Source: DASZTV01 sp035548125
GTDB taxonomy: Bacteria > Actinomycetota > Actinomycetes > JAFAQI01
Length of the DNA: 64,000 nucleotides
Reading direction: 5' to 3'
Assembly: GCA_035548125.1 (NCBI GenBank)
Contig: DASZTV010000051.1
Span: 60,232-124,231, forward strand
Shown one piece after another: positions 48,229 through 58,859 of the stretch. How positions within the stretch are numbered: the stretch's first letter is position 1; every line of letters begins with the position of its first letter. Position numbers and translations under genes: made by a program. The notes beneath the pieces were generated by a model. That model saw only the letters and a program-made list of their open reading frames with translations. It did no database searches and had not been told where the DNA came from.

Positions 48229-48774
48229 ATGGGCCATGACGCCATCGAGTTCTTGCTCACCCAGCACCGCGAGGTCGAGAAGCTGATCGAGGAGATCAAG
48301 AAGTCGCCCGCCGAGAACCGCGGGGCGTTGTTCGACGAACTGCGGGAGTCCCTCGCCGTTCACGAGACCGCCGAGGAGCTCATCCTGCGGCCGGCCACCC
48401 GCTCCGCGGGCGAGCAGGGGAAGGCTGTCGCAGAGGCTCGGATGGCCGAGGAGAACGAAGCGAAGCAGGCACTCGCGGACCTTGAGAAGCTCGATCCGGC
48501 GAGCGATGCGTTCATGACGGACTTCGGCGCGTTCGCCGCCGATGTCCTCGAGCACGCCACCAACGAGGAGCAGCAGGAGTTCCCGCTGGTCCGCGCCGAG
48601 AAGGACGAGAACGCCCTCGAGAAGATGGCCACGGCGATGGATCTGGTCGAGAAGGTCGCGCCGACCCATCCGCACCCGAGCGCCAAGTCGACCACGTCAA
48701 ACGTGGTGCTCGGTCCGTTCGCGTCGATCATGGATCGCGCGCGCGACGCCATCTCCTCCGCGCTGGCGAGCTGA
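48229..48774 (+). CDS. Hemerythrin HHE-domain protein
   Basis: The 181-residue protein has the HHE cation-binding motif: AIEFLLTQHREVEKLIEE, LFDELRESLAVHETAEELIL (His and Glu ligands), EHATNEEQQEFP. Such proteins bind a di-iron centre and are linked to oxygen, nitric oxide or peroxide sensing. GAAGGAG sits 9 bases before ATG 48229. The C-terminal 40 residues form a Pro/His-containing tail (VAPTHPHPSAK) found in many actinobacterial members. Its stop is 4 bases from the convergent treY stop. Confidence 0.9.
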   Translation: MGHDAIEFLLTQHREVEKLIEEIKKSPAENRGALFDELRESLAVHETAEELILRPATRSAGEQGKAVAEARMAEENEAKQALADLEKLDPASDAFMTDFGAFAADVLEHATNEEQQEFPLVRAEKDENALEKMATAMDLVEKVAPTHPHPSAKSTTSNVVLGPFASIMDRARDAISSALAS

Positions 48775-48778
48775 CCCC

Positions 48779-51343
48779 TCAGCCGTCGGTGACGAGCAGC
48801 GCCACCGGCAGCTGACGCAAGACGTCGGCCAGGCGAAGCGTCCCCGCCTCGACCGACGTCTTCCGGCCGGTGAGCACGTCCACGAGGACGGCCTGGCCGA
48901 GCACACTCACGTCGAGCACGGTGTCCTGCCACACCTCCGCACCTGTCGCGAATCGGGCAGGCCCGGTGAGCCGGTGCACCAGCCGCGGGACGACCGCCAC
49001 CGCACACCGTCCACCAATCCGTCTCGCGAAGCCGACGACGTGATCGGCGAAGGCTCCGCTCGTCGGCAGCGGTAGGTAGTCACCCTCGGCGAACAGCTCG
49101 CGGTCGCCGCGCCTGGCCCGCAACGACGCGCGGAGCACGGCCTGCTTCACCTTGCCGTCGCGCCAACCGGCAAGCAGCTCGCCGACGCCTTCACCGTCGG
49201 GGAGCGAGCGGAGCGACGCGTGGTGGTCGTCGTAGGGGACCGGTTGGCGGTTGTCCGGGTCGACCAGCGCCAAGAACCACGAGTCGTCGCCCTGATAGAC
49301 GTCGGGCACGCCGGGCACGGCCGCCCGGAGCACGATCGCCGACAGCGAGTTCGTCGCGCCGGCGGCCTCGACCGACCTCACCACGGACTCCACGATCTCC
49401 CGCGAAGCGGGATCGTTCAGCACGTCGGCGGCAAGGCCGATGAGCCGGTCTTCGTAGGCTTCGTCCGGTTCGAGCCAGCTACTGCGGCGCTTGGCCTCGC
49501 GAGCGGCCTTGACCAGGTGGTCCTGGATCCGCCGGGTGAACTCCTGCCCACCCGCGCCCGCAGCGGGCCACGCGCCGACCAGCGTCTCGTAGGCGTAGCG
49601 GCGATCGGTCACGTCCGGGTCGGCTACCTGGCTGCGCCCCTCCAGCCGGCGGATCGCGTCCTCCCACTCCTCGGCGAGCTCGGAGAGCACCGCGAGGCGG
49701 CAGCGCACGTCCTGGCTGCGCTTGCTGTCGTGGGTGGACAGCGTGTTGAGCAGGTTCGGCGTGCGCCGCGCGCGGGCCGAGATGCGCTCGTGCCATTCGG
49801 CGACCGACCGCCACGGGTGCATGGGGTCCGAGCCGACGTCTGCGGCCGCGAGCAGGGTGCCCGGGTCGTAGAGCGCGGTGTCCTCGACGCCCTTCGCCAT
49901 CACCGGCGGCGTGAACTGCTGCCAGGCGGCGACCGCCTCCCACGCGATGCCGCCGGGGTCGGTGGGTCCCTTCAGGATCGCCACCAGCTGGTCGAGGGCG
50001 GCGAGCTCCCGGCCGGCGAGATGGTTCCTGGCGGCGCCCGCGGCATGATCCAGCTGCCGTCGGTCGCCGGACGTCGCGCGCTCTCCCGGCCGGCGGTAGG
50101 TCCGGTACACCTCCAGCTGCGCGGACAGCTCCTGGAGCGCTACGGACATCTCCGCCGGGTTCGGACGGCTCGCAGCACTGCGGGGGACCGCCCGCGTCAT
50201 CCGGGCGCAGACATGCCCCAGCCGGGCGGCGAACAGCACATCGATCCCGCGCCGCTTCGCCTCGGTCGCGCGTGCGGTGAAGGTACGGCTGTCGCCGGTC
50301 GCCGCGGCGCAGGACAGCCGGATCGCCTCCGCGCCCGCCGGGTCGATGAACAGTCCGGTGACATCTGCCGCGAACTCGTAGCCGGTGGTGCCTTCCACCG
50401 GCCACGGCGGAAGCTCCTCGTCGCGCTCGAGGATCTTCTCGACGAGGATGACCGGCCGTTCCCCGCCCTGGGCGGCCTGGTCGAGTGCTCGCCGTAGCAT
50501 CTGGAGGTACTGCGCGGGATCGCGAAGTCCGTCGATGTGGTCGACCCGCACCCCGGCGAGCCGCTGATCGGCGGCGAGCTCCAGTACGAGCTGATGCGTG
50601 AGCTCGAAGACGTCGGGGTCCTCCTGCCGGATCCCGATCAGGTCGTTGATGTCGAAGAAGCGCCGGTAGTTCACGGCGTGCGCCGCCGTCCGCCAGTCCA
50701 CGAGCCGGTAGTGCTGGTGGGACAGCAGCAGCTCCAGTTGCCGCCGAGCCGCCGGGTCGGTCAGATCGATCACGTCGCACAGGTCCGCAGCGATGTCCTC
50801 GTCGTCGCCAGGGTCGAGCGGAAGCCGCAGCTCGTCGACCGTCAGCACGTACCCCGAGCCGGCGAGCGGTCGCCGGATGTGCACCCGTCCGGCATCCATC
50901 GCCGCGGCGATGCTGCTGTCGAGCATCGGGAGGATGACGGTGTTGTCGGCTGCCTCCCATGCGATGTCGAACATCGGGGTGTAGCGCGACCGGCGTCCAT
51001 GGCGGAGCACATCGACGAAATACGGGTTTTCGAGCGACGCCGCCATGTGGTTGGGCACGATGTCGATCAGCAGTCGCATGCCGTGGGTGTCGAGCTCGGC
51101 GAGCAGAGCGTCGTAGTCGGCACGGGTGCCCAGCGCAGGGTCCAGAACGGTTGGGTCGATCACGTCGTAGCCGTGCGTGCTGCCCGAGCGGGCGCGCGTG
51201 ATCGGCGACACATAGAGCGTCTCGATCCCGAGGTCGTCGAGGTAGGGGACCACCGACCTCGCGCCCTTGAAGCCCACCCCGTTCAGCTGAAGGCGGTACG
51301 TGGAGCCGACGTGGCGCAGTCGCTGTTCCTTGGCTTCGTTCAC
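48779..51343 (-). CDS. treY: Maltooligosyltrehalose synthase
   Basis: The 854-residue GH13 enzyme converts the reducing end of maltooligosaccharides into a trehalose unit. Seen: STYRLQLNGVGFKGARSVVPYLDDLGIETLYVSP, LIDIVPNHMA, the nucleophile region GVRVDHIDGL and acid region ILVEKILERDEELP, plus AVPGVPDVYQGDD. It is somewhat longer than typical TreY (about 770 residues). GTG 51343 overlaps the treX stop (GTGA). It ends the operon and works with TreZ. Confidence 0.93.
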   Translation of the reverse strand: MNEAKEQRLRHVGSTYRLQLNGVGFKGARSVVPYLDDLGIETLYVSPITRARSGSTHGYDVIDPTVLDPALGTRADYDALLAELDTHGMRLLIDIVPNHMAASLENPYFVDVLRHGRRSRYTPMFDIAWEAADNTVILPMLDSSIAAAMDAGRVHIRRPLAGSGYVLTVDELRLPLDPGDDEDIAADLCDVIDLTDPAARRQLELLLSHQHYRLVDWRTAAHAVNYRRFFDINDLIGIRQEDPDVFELTHQLVLELAADQRLAGVRVDHIDGLRDPAQYLQMLRRALDQAAQGGERPVILVEKILERDEELPPWPVEGTTGYEFAADVTGLFIDPAGAEAIRLSCAAATGDSRTFTARATEAKRRGIDVLFAARLGHVCARMTRAVPRSAASRPNPAEMSVALQELSAQLEVYRTYRRPGERATSGDRRQLDHAAGAARNHLAGRELAALDQLVAILKGPTDPGGIAWEAVAAWQQFTPPVMAKGVEDTALYDPGTLLAAADVGSDPMHPWRSVAEWHERISARARRTPNLLNTLSTHDSKRSQDVRCRLAVLSELAEEWEDAIRRLEGRSQVADPDVTDRRYAYETLVGAWPAAGAGGQEFTRRIQDHLVKAAREAKRRSSWLEPDEAYEDRLIGLAADVLNDPASREIVESVVRSVEAAGATNSLSAIVLRAAVPGVPDVYQGDDSWFLALVDPDNRQPVPYDDHHASLRSLPDGEGVGELLAGWRDGKVKQAVLRASLRARRGDRELFAEGDYLPLPTSGAFADHVVGFARRIGGRCAVAVVPRLVHRLTGPARFATGAEVWQDTVLDVSVLGQAVLVDVLTGRKTSVEAGTLRLADVLRQLPVALLVTDG

Positions 51344-53463
51344 CGCGGGTTCTCGTTGTGCCGCAGCAGCATCGTGGAGTGGCCGGCAAGGTTGACGGCC
51401 GCCGTACGAATCGCCCGCTGACCGGGACGCGCAGTGGAGAACAGCTCGTCCCAGACGCCGGGCCGCTCGATCTTGGGCAAAGTGTAGGAACGCGGCGAGG
51501 ATCCGGCGTTGAGCAACCAGAACAGCGTCTCGCCGACGACGGCGCGGCCGCGGTCGTCGATCTCGTCGCCCGCCCGTCCCGGCATCAGCATCCCGATCGA
51601 CCGGTTGGTTTCGTCGGCCCAGTCCTCATCGGTCATCTGCTGGCCGTCAGGCCTGATCCACACGACATCCGGATCCCCGTCGCGGTTTCCCGCGCCCGCG
51701 AAGAAGTGGCGACGTCGAAGCACCGGGTAGCGCTGGAGGATCTGGATCAGCTCGCGAGTGAAGTCGTACAGCGCCTGTGCCGGCTCGTCGATCTCCCAGT
51801 TGAGCCAGCTGGTCTCGTTGTCCTGGCAGTACGCGTTGTTGTTGCCGAACTGGCTGCGCCCGATCTCGTCGCCGCCAAGGAGCATCCGAACGCCCTGCGA
51901 GAACATCACAGTCGCCAGCATGTTGCGCTTCATGCGCTCCCGCAGCCGCTGAATTCGCACCGACTCGGTCTCGCCCTCGACTCCCCAGTTGCAGCTGAAG
52001 TTCTCGGCGGACCCGTCGTTGTTGTCCTCGCCGTTCGCTTCGTTGTGACGGTCGTTGTAGGTGACCAGGTCCGTCAGCGTGAACCCGTCGTGGCAGGTCA
52101 CGAAGTTGACGCTGGCGTACGTCGTACGCCGGCTCGGGGCGAAGATGTCGCTCGAGCCGGACAGCCGGGACGCGAGCTCGGGAACCATGCCCGCATCGCC
52201 CCGCCAGAACTTGCGGATGGCGTCGCGATAGCTGCCGTTCCACTCCGACCAGCCCTGCGGGAACCGGCCGAGCTGGTAGCCGTCCGGCCCGACGTCCCAC
52301 GGCTCGGCGATGAGCTTGACGGTCGACAGGATCGGGTCCTGCTGCACGATCTCGAAGAACGCGCTGGGCGGACCGCCTTCGTTCTCGTAGCCGCGCACCA
52401 GCACCGGCGCAAGGTCGAACCGGAAGCCGTCGACGTGCATGTCGGTGACCCAGTAGCGCAGGCTGTCCATGATCAGCCCCACGGTGCGCGGGTGCAGGAT
52501 GTTCAGACTGTTCCCGGTCCCGGTGAAGTCGAGCATGTAGCGACGGTCGTCCGGCATCAGGCGGTAGTACGCCGCGTTGTCGATGCCGCGCAGCGACAAC
52601 GTGGGCCCGAGGTGGCTGCCCTCCGCGGTGTGGTTGTAGACCACGTCGAGGATCACCTCGAGCCCGGCGCGGTGCAAGGTCTTCACCATCGACTTGAACT
52701 CCGACACCTGCTCGCCGAGACCGCCCCCGGTCGCGTAGCCGACGTGAGGGGCGAGGAAGCCGACGGAGTTGTAGCCCCAGTAGTTCGTGAGGTCCTTGTC
52801 GATCAGGTCCCGCTCCGGCAGGAACTGGTGCACCGGCATCAGCTCGACCGCGGTGACGCCCAGGTTCGTCAGGTGGTCGATCACCGGGTCGGAGGCGAGT
52901 CCGAGGTAGGTGCCTCTCAGCTCGTCGGGAACCTGCGGATGACGCTTGGTCATCCCGCGCACGTGGCACTCGTAGATCACCGTGCGGTTCCACGGGGTCC
53001 GCGGCGACTGGTCGCCGCCCCACGTGAACGACTGGTCGACGACGACGCACTTCGGCATCGCGCCCGCGGAGTCACGGTCGTCGCGCGACAGGTCGCCGTC
53101 GGGGTCGCCGATCGTGTAGCCGAACAGGTCGTCACTCCACCTGATGTTCTCGGTGACCGCCTTGGCGTACGGGTCGATCAGCAGCTTGGCCGGGTTGAAG
53201 CGGTGTCCCTCGTTCGGCTCGTACGGGCCGTGGACCCGGTAGCCGTAGAGCATGCCGGGACGCGCGTCCGGCAGGTAGACGTGCCACACGTCATCGGTCC
53301 ACTCGGGGAGCACGATCGTCTCGGAGGCCTCGGCGGCGTCCGGCCGGTCGAACAGGCAGAGCTCGACGCGAGTGGCGTGCTCGGAGAACAGCGCGAAGTT
53401 CACCCCCTCGCCGTCCCAGGTCGCTCCGAGCGGGTAGGCCGAGCCCGGCCACGTGCGCATCAT
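51340..53463 (-). CDS. treX: Glycogen debranching enzyme (isoamylase type)
   Basis: The 707-residue GH13 enzyme hydrolyses alpha-1,6 branches of glycogen and feeds linear chains to TreY. It has an N-terminal CBM48-like domain (WPGSAYPLGATWDGEGVNFALFSEHATRVELCLFD), HVRGMTKRHPQVP, the nucleophile region VDGFRFDLAPVL, acid region LIAEPWDVGP and NFVTCHDGFTLTDLV. ATG 53463 overlaps the treZ stop (ATGA); a second ATG follows directly. Domain order and length fit TreX. Confidence 0.95.
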   Translation of the reverse strand: MMRTWPGSAYPLGATWDGEGVNFALFSEHATRVELCLFDRPDAAEASETIVLPEWTDDVWHVYLPDARPGMLYGYRVHGPYEPNEGHRFNPAKLLIDPYAKAVTENIRWSDDLFGYTIGDPDGDLSRDDRDSAGAMPKCVVVDQSFTWGGDQSPRTPWNRTVIYECHVRGMTKRHPQVPDELRGTYLGLASDPVIDHLTNLGVTAVELMPVHQFLPERDLIDKDLTNYWGYNSVGFLAPHVGYATGGGLGEQVSEFKSMVKTLHRAGLEVILDVVYNHTAEGSHLGPTLSLRGIDNAAYYRLMPDDRRYMLDFTGTGNSLNILHPRTVGLIMDSLRYWVTDMHVDGFRFDLAPVLVRGYENEGGPPSAFFEIVQQDPILSTVKLIAEPWDVGPDGYQLGRFPQGWSEWNGSYRDAIRKFWRGDAGMVPELASRLSGSSDIFAPSRRTTYASVNFVTCHDGFTLTDLVTYNDRHNEANGEDNNDGSAENFSCNWGVEGETESVRIQRLRERMKRNMLATVMFSQGVRMLLGGDEIGRSQFGNNNAYCQDNETSWLNWEIDEPAQALYDFTRELIQILQRYPVLRRRHFFAGAGNRDGDPDVVWIRPDGQQMTDEDWADETNRSIGMLMPGRAGDEIDDRGRAVVGETLFWLLNAGSSPRSYTLPKIERPGVWDELFSTARPGQRAIRTAAVNLAGHSTMLLRHNENPR

Positions 53464-55271
53464 GCAAGATCGGTTTCCGCTGGTCCCACGGCGCAAACAG
53501 CGAAGCGCCACGGGTCGAGGTGCACCCGGCCGCCGGGAAGCGGCCCGCCTTCCAGCAGGTCCCGCCAGTCTCCGGGTGGGTTGAGCGCGACGTCGCGCGG
53601 CTGGTCGCCGAGGTTCAGCAGGAGCGCGGTCTGCGCGGCGCCGCGGCGTCGTCGGAGGATCACGACGGCGTCGTCGAGGTCCGCACCCGAAGCGTCGGCC
53701 GCTGCGTCGTGGAGCAGTGGTACGGAGCGACGGAGCTCGAGCAAGCGCCGGACCAGCTCCAGCATCGCCGCGCCCTCGGGCGTCTCTCGGCGGCTGCGGT
53801 CGAGGCGGGCGCGCCGAAACGTCGCTTCGTCGCCGGGGTCGAACTGGTCCGCGTCGCGCCCGAACTCTGCCGCGCGCCCCTTGCGGACCGCCTCCAGCAG
53901 CGCCGGGTCGCCGTGGTCGACGAAGTACGGGAACGGCGCCGTCTCGGCGTACTCCTCGCCCATGAACAGCAGCGGGACGTTCGGCGACAGCAGGGTCGCC
54001 GCGACGGCGAGCTGCGCCCGGTCCGGACCGACCAGGCTGGTCAGCCGCTCCGCGCCGGCTCGGTTGCCGACCTGATCGTGGTTCTGGGCGTAGGTCACGA
54101 GCTGGTCGGAACGGACCGGCGGCGACGCGCAGCCGTGGCGGCGGCCCCGGAAGCGCGAGTACTCCCCGCGATAGGCGAAGCCGTGCGTGTACGCCGCGGC
54201 GAGCTGGTCGAGCGCGCCGAAGTCCTGGTAGTAGCCGTCGCGTTCTCCGGTCAGCACGGTGTGCAGCGCGTGGTGGAAGTCGTCGCTCCACTGCGCGTCG
54301 AAGCCCTGCCCGCCGGCCTCCGGCGGGCTCACGACGAGCGGGTTGTTGTCGGCGCTCTCCGCGATGGTCACGAACCGCCTGCCGAGCTGTTGCCCGAGTG
54401 CCGTGACGGTGGCGGTCAGCTCCCGTAGGAACGGGGACGCGGTGGGGTCGACGATGCCGTGCACCGCGTCGAAGCGCAGCCCGTCGACGTGGAAGTCCCG
54501 CAGCCACATCAGCGTGTTGTCGACGAAGTAGCGCCGCACCTCGTCGGAACCGGCCTCCGAGAAGTTCATCGCGGGCCCCCACGGCGTCGCGTAGCTCTCG
54601 GTGACGTAGGGCCCGTACTGCTGGTGGACGGTTCCTTCGGGGCCTAGGTGGTTGTAGACCACATCGAGGATCACCGCGAGTCCGCGGGCGTGGCAGGCGT
54701 CGACGAACCGCTGGAACCCCGCGGGCCCGCCGTAGCTCTCCTGGACCGCGTACGGAAAGGCGCCGTCGTACCCCCAGTTTCGGGTGCCCGGGAAGGCCGC
54801 GATCGGCATCGGCTCGACGGCGGTGATGCCGAGCGAGGCGAGTTCCTCGAGGTGCTCGATGGCCGCGTCGAACGTTCCGCCGTCGGTGAACGTCCCGACG
54901 TGCATCTCGTAGATCACCAGCTCGCTGACCGGTGGCGGGACGAAGCCCTCGTCGTGCCAGTCGTGTTCAGCCGGGTCGAAGCCGACGGAGGGGCCGTGCA
55001 CGCCGTCCGGTTGGCGTCGCGAGGCGGGATCGGCCCAGGCGTTGCCGTCCGCCAGGACGAACCGGTACGTGGGAGGCCGGGACAGGCCCTCGATCCGTCC
55101 GGCGTGGTAACCGCAGCCCACCGGCTCGAGCGGGACGTCGGCCTGGTCAGTGCCTTCCAGGCGAACCGCAACCGACGGGCTGCGGGGGGCCCACACCACG
55201 AAGCCCCATTCACCGTCGCCGAGCGGGGTGGCTCCGAGGGGCGAGGTCGGCGGCGCGGCGGCCGCCCTCAC
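53460..55271 (-). CDS. treZ: Maltooligosyltrehalose trehalohydrolase
   Basis: A 603-residue GH13 enzyme that releases trehalose from the TreY product. It has an N-terminal CBM48-like domain, YEMHVGTFTDGGTFDAAIEHL, DVVYNHLGPEG, nucleophile region VDGLRFDAVHGI, acid region TIAESADNNP and QNHDQVGNR. GTG 55271 is chosen because it overlaps the glgB stop (GTGA), as at all other junctions of this operon; the frame is open upstream only as read-through of glgB. It fits family length. Confidence 0.93.
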   Translation of the reverse strand: MRAAAAPPTSPLGATPLGDGEWGFVVWAPRSPSVAVRLEGTDQADVPLEPVGCGYHAGRIEGLSRPPTYRFVLADGNAWADPASRRQPDGVHGPSVGFDPAEHDWHDEGFVPPPVSELVIYEMHVGTFTDGGTFDAAIEHLEELASLGITAVEPMPIAAFPGTRNWGYDGAFPYAVQESYGGPAGFQRFVDACHARGLAVILDVVYNHLGPEGTVHQQYGPYVTESYATPWGPAMNFSEAGSDEVRRYFVDNTLMWLRDFHVDGLRFDAVHGIVDPTASPFLRELTATVTALGQQLGRRFVTIAESADNNPLVVSPPEAGGQGFDAQWSDDFHHALHTVLTGERDGYYQDFGALDQLAAAYTHGFAYRGEYSRFRGRRHGCASPPVRSDQLVTYAQNHDQVGNRAGAERLTSLVGPDRAQLAVAATLLSPNVPLLFMGEEYAETAPFPYFVDHGDPALLEAVRKGRAAEFGRDADQFDPGDEATFRRARLDRSRRETPEGAAMLELVRRLLELRRSVPLLHDAAADASGADLDDAVVILRRRRGAAQTALLLNLGDQPRDVALNPPGDWRDLLEGGPLPGGRVHLDPWRFAVCAVGPAETDLA

Positions 55272-57193
55272 CCCGCAGCCTTGAACGCCACGACCGCCAA
55301 CGGGGGCAGCGTGACCTCGATGCGGTGGCCGAAGTCGCCCCACTCGCCCGCCTCTGCCGTCACCTCGCCGAGGTTGCCGATGCCGCTCCCGCCGTAGGTC
55401 TCGGCGTCGCTGTTGAGCAGCTCGAGCCAGCGCCCGCCGCTCGGGACGCCGAGCCAGTGGTGGGTGCGCGGGATCGGTGTGAAGTTCAGCGCGACCAGGA
55501 TCGTCTCGCCGGACTTCGAGCGGCGCAGATAGCTCGCCGTGCTCTCCGGCGCGTCGTCGTAGCGCACCCACTCGAAGCCGGCCGCGTCGCAGTCGAGCTC
55601 GTGCATCGCCGGTTCGTCGCGGTAGACCCGGTTGAGGTCGGTCACCCACCGCAGGACACCCGCGTGTGCCGGCTCGGCGAGCAGACTCCAGTCCAGCGAC
55701 TCCTCGTGCGCCCATTCGCGCAGCTGCGCGAACTCCCCGCCCATGAACAGCAGCTTCTTGCCGGGCTGGGTGTACTGGTAGCCCAGCAGCAGCCGGAGGT
55801 TGGCGAAGCGCTGCCACTCGTCTCCCGGCATCTTGGCGATCAGCGAGCCCTTGCCGTGCGTCACCTCGTCGTGGGACAGCGGCAACACGTAGTTCTCGGT
55901 GAAGGCGTACACGGCGCGGAACGTCAGCTGCCCGTGGTGGTGGCGTCGGTGGATCGGGTCGCGCTCGAGGTACTCCAGCGTGTCGTGCATCCAGCCCATG
56001 TCCCACTTCAGGCCGAACCCCAGCCCGCCCGTCTCGACCGGACGGGACACCCCGGGCCACGCCGTCGACTCCTCGGCGATGGTCTGGACGTCCGGGTGGT
56101 CGGCGTACACCCCCGCGTTGAACGTCTTGAGGAAGTCGACGGCCTCGAGGTTCTCGCGCCCGCCGTACTTGTTGGGCAGCCACTCGTTCGGTTGCCGGGA
56201 GTAGTCCCGGTAGAGCATCGACGCGACGGCGTCGACTCGCAGCCCGTCGGCGTGGTAGGTCCGCAGCCAGAAGTCGGCGGACGACGCGAGGAACGAACGC
56301 ACCTCGTGGCGGTCGTAGTTGAAGATCAGGCTGCCCCAGTCCGGGTGGAAGCCCAGTCGCGGGTCCTCGTGCTCGTAGAGGTTGGTGCCGTCGAATCCGG
56401 CGAGGGCGAACGCGTCGCCGGGGAAGTGCGACGGGACCCAGTCGAGGATGACCCCGATCCCGGCCTGGTGCAGCTGGTCGATCAGGAACATCAGGTCCTG
56501 CGGCGACCCCTGGCGGGCGCTCGGGGCGAAGTACGACGTGACCTGGTAGCCCCACGACCCGTAGAACGGGTGCTCCATCACCGGCAGGAACTCGACGTGG
56601 GTGAAGCCGGTCGACGTGAGGTACTCGATCAGCGGCGCCGCGAGGTCCCGGTAGGGGAGCGGCTCCGACGGGCGGTCCGGGTCGCGTCGCCACGAGCCGA
56701 GGTGCAGCTCGTACGTCGACATCGGGTCGTCCAGCCCGTTGTGGCGGCCGCGCGCCGCCATCCAGTTCGCGTCGTTCCACTCGTAGTCGAGGTCGCACAG
56801 CACCGATCCGGTCAGCGGCGGACGCTCGGTGCGAAACGCGAACGGGTCGGCCTTCTCGAGGACCAGCCCGTTGCGGGTGGTGATCTGGAACTTGTAGATC
56901 TGGCCGCGCTTCGCGTTGCTCACGACGCCTTCCCAGATTCCCGAGCTGCCGCGCGGCGCCAGCGGCGTCTCGCCGCCGTCCCAGCCGTTGAAGTCGCCGA
57001 TGACGCTGACCGCCGTCGCGTTGGGCGCCCAGACCGCGAACGAGAAGCCGCCGCGCTTGCGCTGTGTTGACTTTGCACCCAGCGGATGGGCGCCGAGGTG
57101 TTCGGCCAGGCGCCGGTGGCTGCCTTCGTTGAACAGGTACAGGTCCTCGTCGCTGATACGGCTGTACGGCCGGCGCGTCGTCGAGACGCTCAT
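55268..57193 (-). CDS. glgB: 1,4-alpha-glucan branching enzyme
   Basis: The 641-residue GH13 branching enzyme creates alpha-1,6 links. CBM48 domain (AVWAPNATAVSVIGDFNGWDG), HLGSWRRD, DWVPSHFPGD, nucleophile region GLRVDAVASMLYRDYSRQPNEW, acid region IAEESTAWPGVSRP and LPLSHDEVTHGKGSL are visible. It lacks the extra N-terminal domain of the longer (about 730 residue) mycobacterial GlgB. In the GlgE pathway it branches the glucan made by GlgE. ATG 57193 overlaps the malQ stop (ATGA). Confidence 0.95.
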   Translation of the reverse strand: MSVSTTRRPYSRISDEDLYLFNEGSHRRLAEHLGAHPLGAKSTQRKRGGFSFAVWAPNATAVSVIGDFNGWDGGETPLAPRGSSGIWEGVVSNAKRGQIYKFQITTRNGLVLEKADPFAFRTERPPLTGSVLCDLDYEWNDANWMAARGRHNGLDDPMSTYELHLGSWRRDPDRPSEPLPYRDLAAPLIEYLTSTGFTHVEFLPVMEHPFYGSWGYQVTSYFAPSARQGSPQDLMFLIDQLHQAGIGVILDWVPSHFPGDAFALAGFDGTNLYEHEDPRLGFHPDWGSLIFNYDRHEVRSFLASSADFWLRTYHADGLRVDAVASMLYRDYSRQPNEWLPNKYGGRENLEAVDFLKTFNAGVYADHPDVQTIAEESTAWPGVSRPVETGGLGFGLKWDMGWMHDTLEYLERDPIHRRHHHGQLTFRAVYAFTENYVLPLSHDEVTHGKGSLIAKMPGDEWQRFANLRLLLGYQYTQPGKKLLFMGGEFAQLREWAHEESLDWSLLAEPAHAGVLRWVTDLNRVYRDEPAMHELDCDAAGFEWVRYDDAPESTASYLRRSKSGETILVALNFTPIPRTHHWLGVPSGGRWLELLNSDAETYGGSGIGNLGEVTAEAGEWGDFGHRIEVTLPPLAVVAFKAAG

Positions 57194-58859
57194 GGGGACA
57201 CCTTTCCGTGTGCGTGCGCTCGCGTGCGTCGTTCGGCGAGACCAGTCATGAGTCGTCGAAGCTCGTCGTCCGTCGCGAGCTCCTCGATCGGGCGTGGGAG
57301 GCGGTGGCGCCAGTTGCCGGCTTCCGGTCCGGTGCCCGGTCGGTTGTCCGGCTCGACCTCGCCTTCGAGGTCCGCGACGTCGACGAGCAGGTAGGACGCC
57401 GAGCCGCCCGCGAGCTCCTCGAGGCAGGTCGCAACCGCGCGTGCCGGGTCGGGTTCGCCGACCGCCGCGACCAGGTCGCGCTGTTCCGGGCCGCGCCAGA
57501 AGGCGGCGAACCGCGGCAGGTCATGCGTCCCCAGCGACGCCGCCGACGGCCGTCGCGGCTGCGGGAACGGGGTCGTCGCGTCGGCGTCGAACTGGTAGAC
57601 GAACGAGTGCAGCACTCCTGCGCGATCCATCGCGCGGCGGATCTGCGGCGAGACGGTTCCGAGGTCCTCGCCGATGACGACCGCTCCGGCGCGGTCCGCC
57701 TCGGCCGTGATGATCGCGAGCAGCTCCTCGAACGGGTAGTGGACGTACGCGCCGGACGTGGCGTCGGCGCCCGGCGGGATCCAGTAGAGGCGCTGGAGGC
57801 CGAGGACGTGGTCGATGCGGACGGCTCGTGAGTGACGGAGCGCGACGCGCAACCCGTCGATGAAGTAGCGGTACCCGCTGGCCTGCAGCCGCTGCGGGTG
57901 CAGCGGCGGGAACCCCCACGCCTGACCGCCCGCGAAGAACGAGTCGGGCGGCGCTCCGACCTGCGCGTCGGCGAACAGGTCCGGGTAGGCCCAGGTGTCG
58001 TAGCCGTCGGGATGCACCCCGACCGGCAGGTCGAGGTAGAGGCCGACGCCGTTTTGCTCGCCGCGGCTCGCCGCTTCGGCAAGCTGCACCGACGCGGCGT
58101 ACTGGACGAACCGGTGGTACTGCGCGTCCCGCTCGTTGCCCTTGGCCCGGAACTCGGCGAAGCCGTCCAGCTCCGGGTGTTCGGCGACGAACCGTTCGAA
58201 GTCGGTACGACGGCGCCCCTCCGCCTGCTGCATGGCGGCGGCGCAGACCTCGAGGGCGCTCCGCTTGGCCGCGGCGACGGTGTCGTAGTCCACCGCGTCG
58301 GCGGCACGTACCCGAGGAGTCGGCCGCAGCTCGGCGGGGGAGTCGCAGCCGGCGAGGGCCGCCGCGTGGCCGACGTCGACGTACAGCTCGTTCCAGAACA
58401 GTCTGCTGATCGGCAGGTACGGGCTCGGGTCGATCGGCGACTCCGTCGAGATCGCGAACAGCGGGAGGGTGCCGATCAGGTCGGCGCCCCACGATGCGGC
58501 GAGCTCGGCAAAGCCGGCGAGGTCGCGGAAGCTGCCCACGCCCCAGTCGTCGCGACTGCGCAGCGCGTACAGCGGGGCGTTCACGCCCAGGCCGCGGGCA
58601 GGCGGGTCGAGTCGCCGCGGGACCGGCCACTGGTCGGTGGACCGGCCGTCCCGCGGGCCGGCCGCCGTTTCCGACTCGGCGAGCCGCAGCTGGTCGCGGA
58701 TTGCCGCCGCGTTCGGGACGGGGTAACCGAGCGCCTCCAGCACCCCGGCGAGCGTCTCCGCAGTGGCGTGCACCGCTCGACCGTCGTGCCCGGTGTAGCT
58801 CAGCTGGATGCCACGCAGCCGGGCGAGGCGTCGCAGGTCGCGGCGGGTTCCGGCGGCTG

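Noticed and set aside
51358..54075. 905-codon plus-strand open frame opposite treX/treZ
   Set aside because: Shadow of treX and treZ, whose catalytic motifs are all on the minus strand. Low-complexity Arg/Val/Asp-rich composition.
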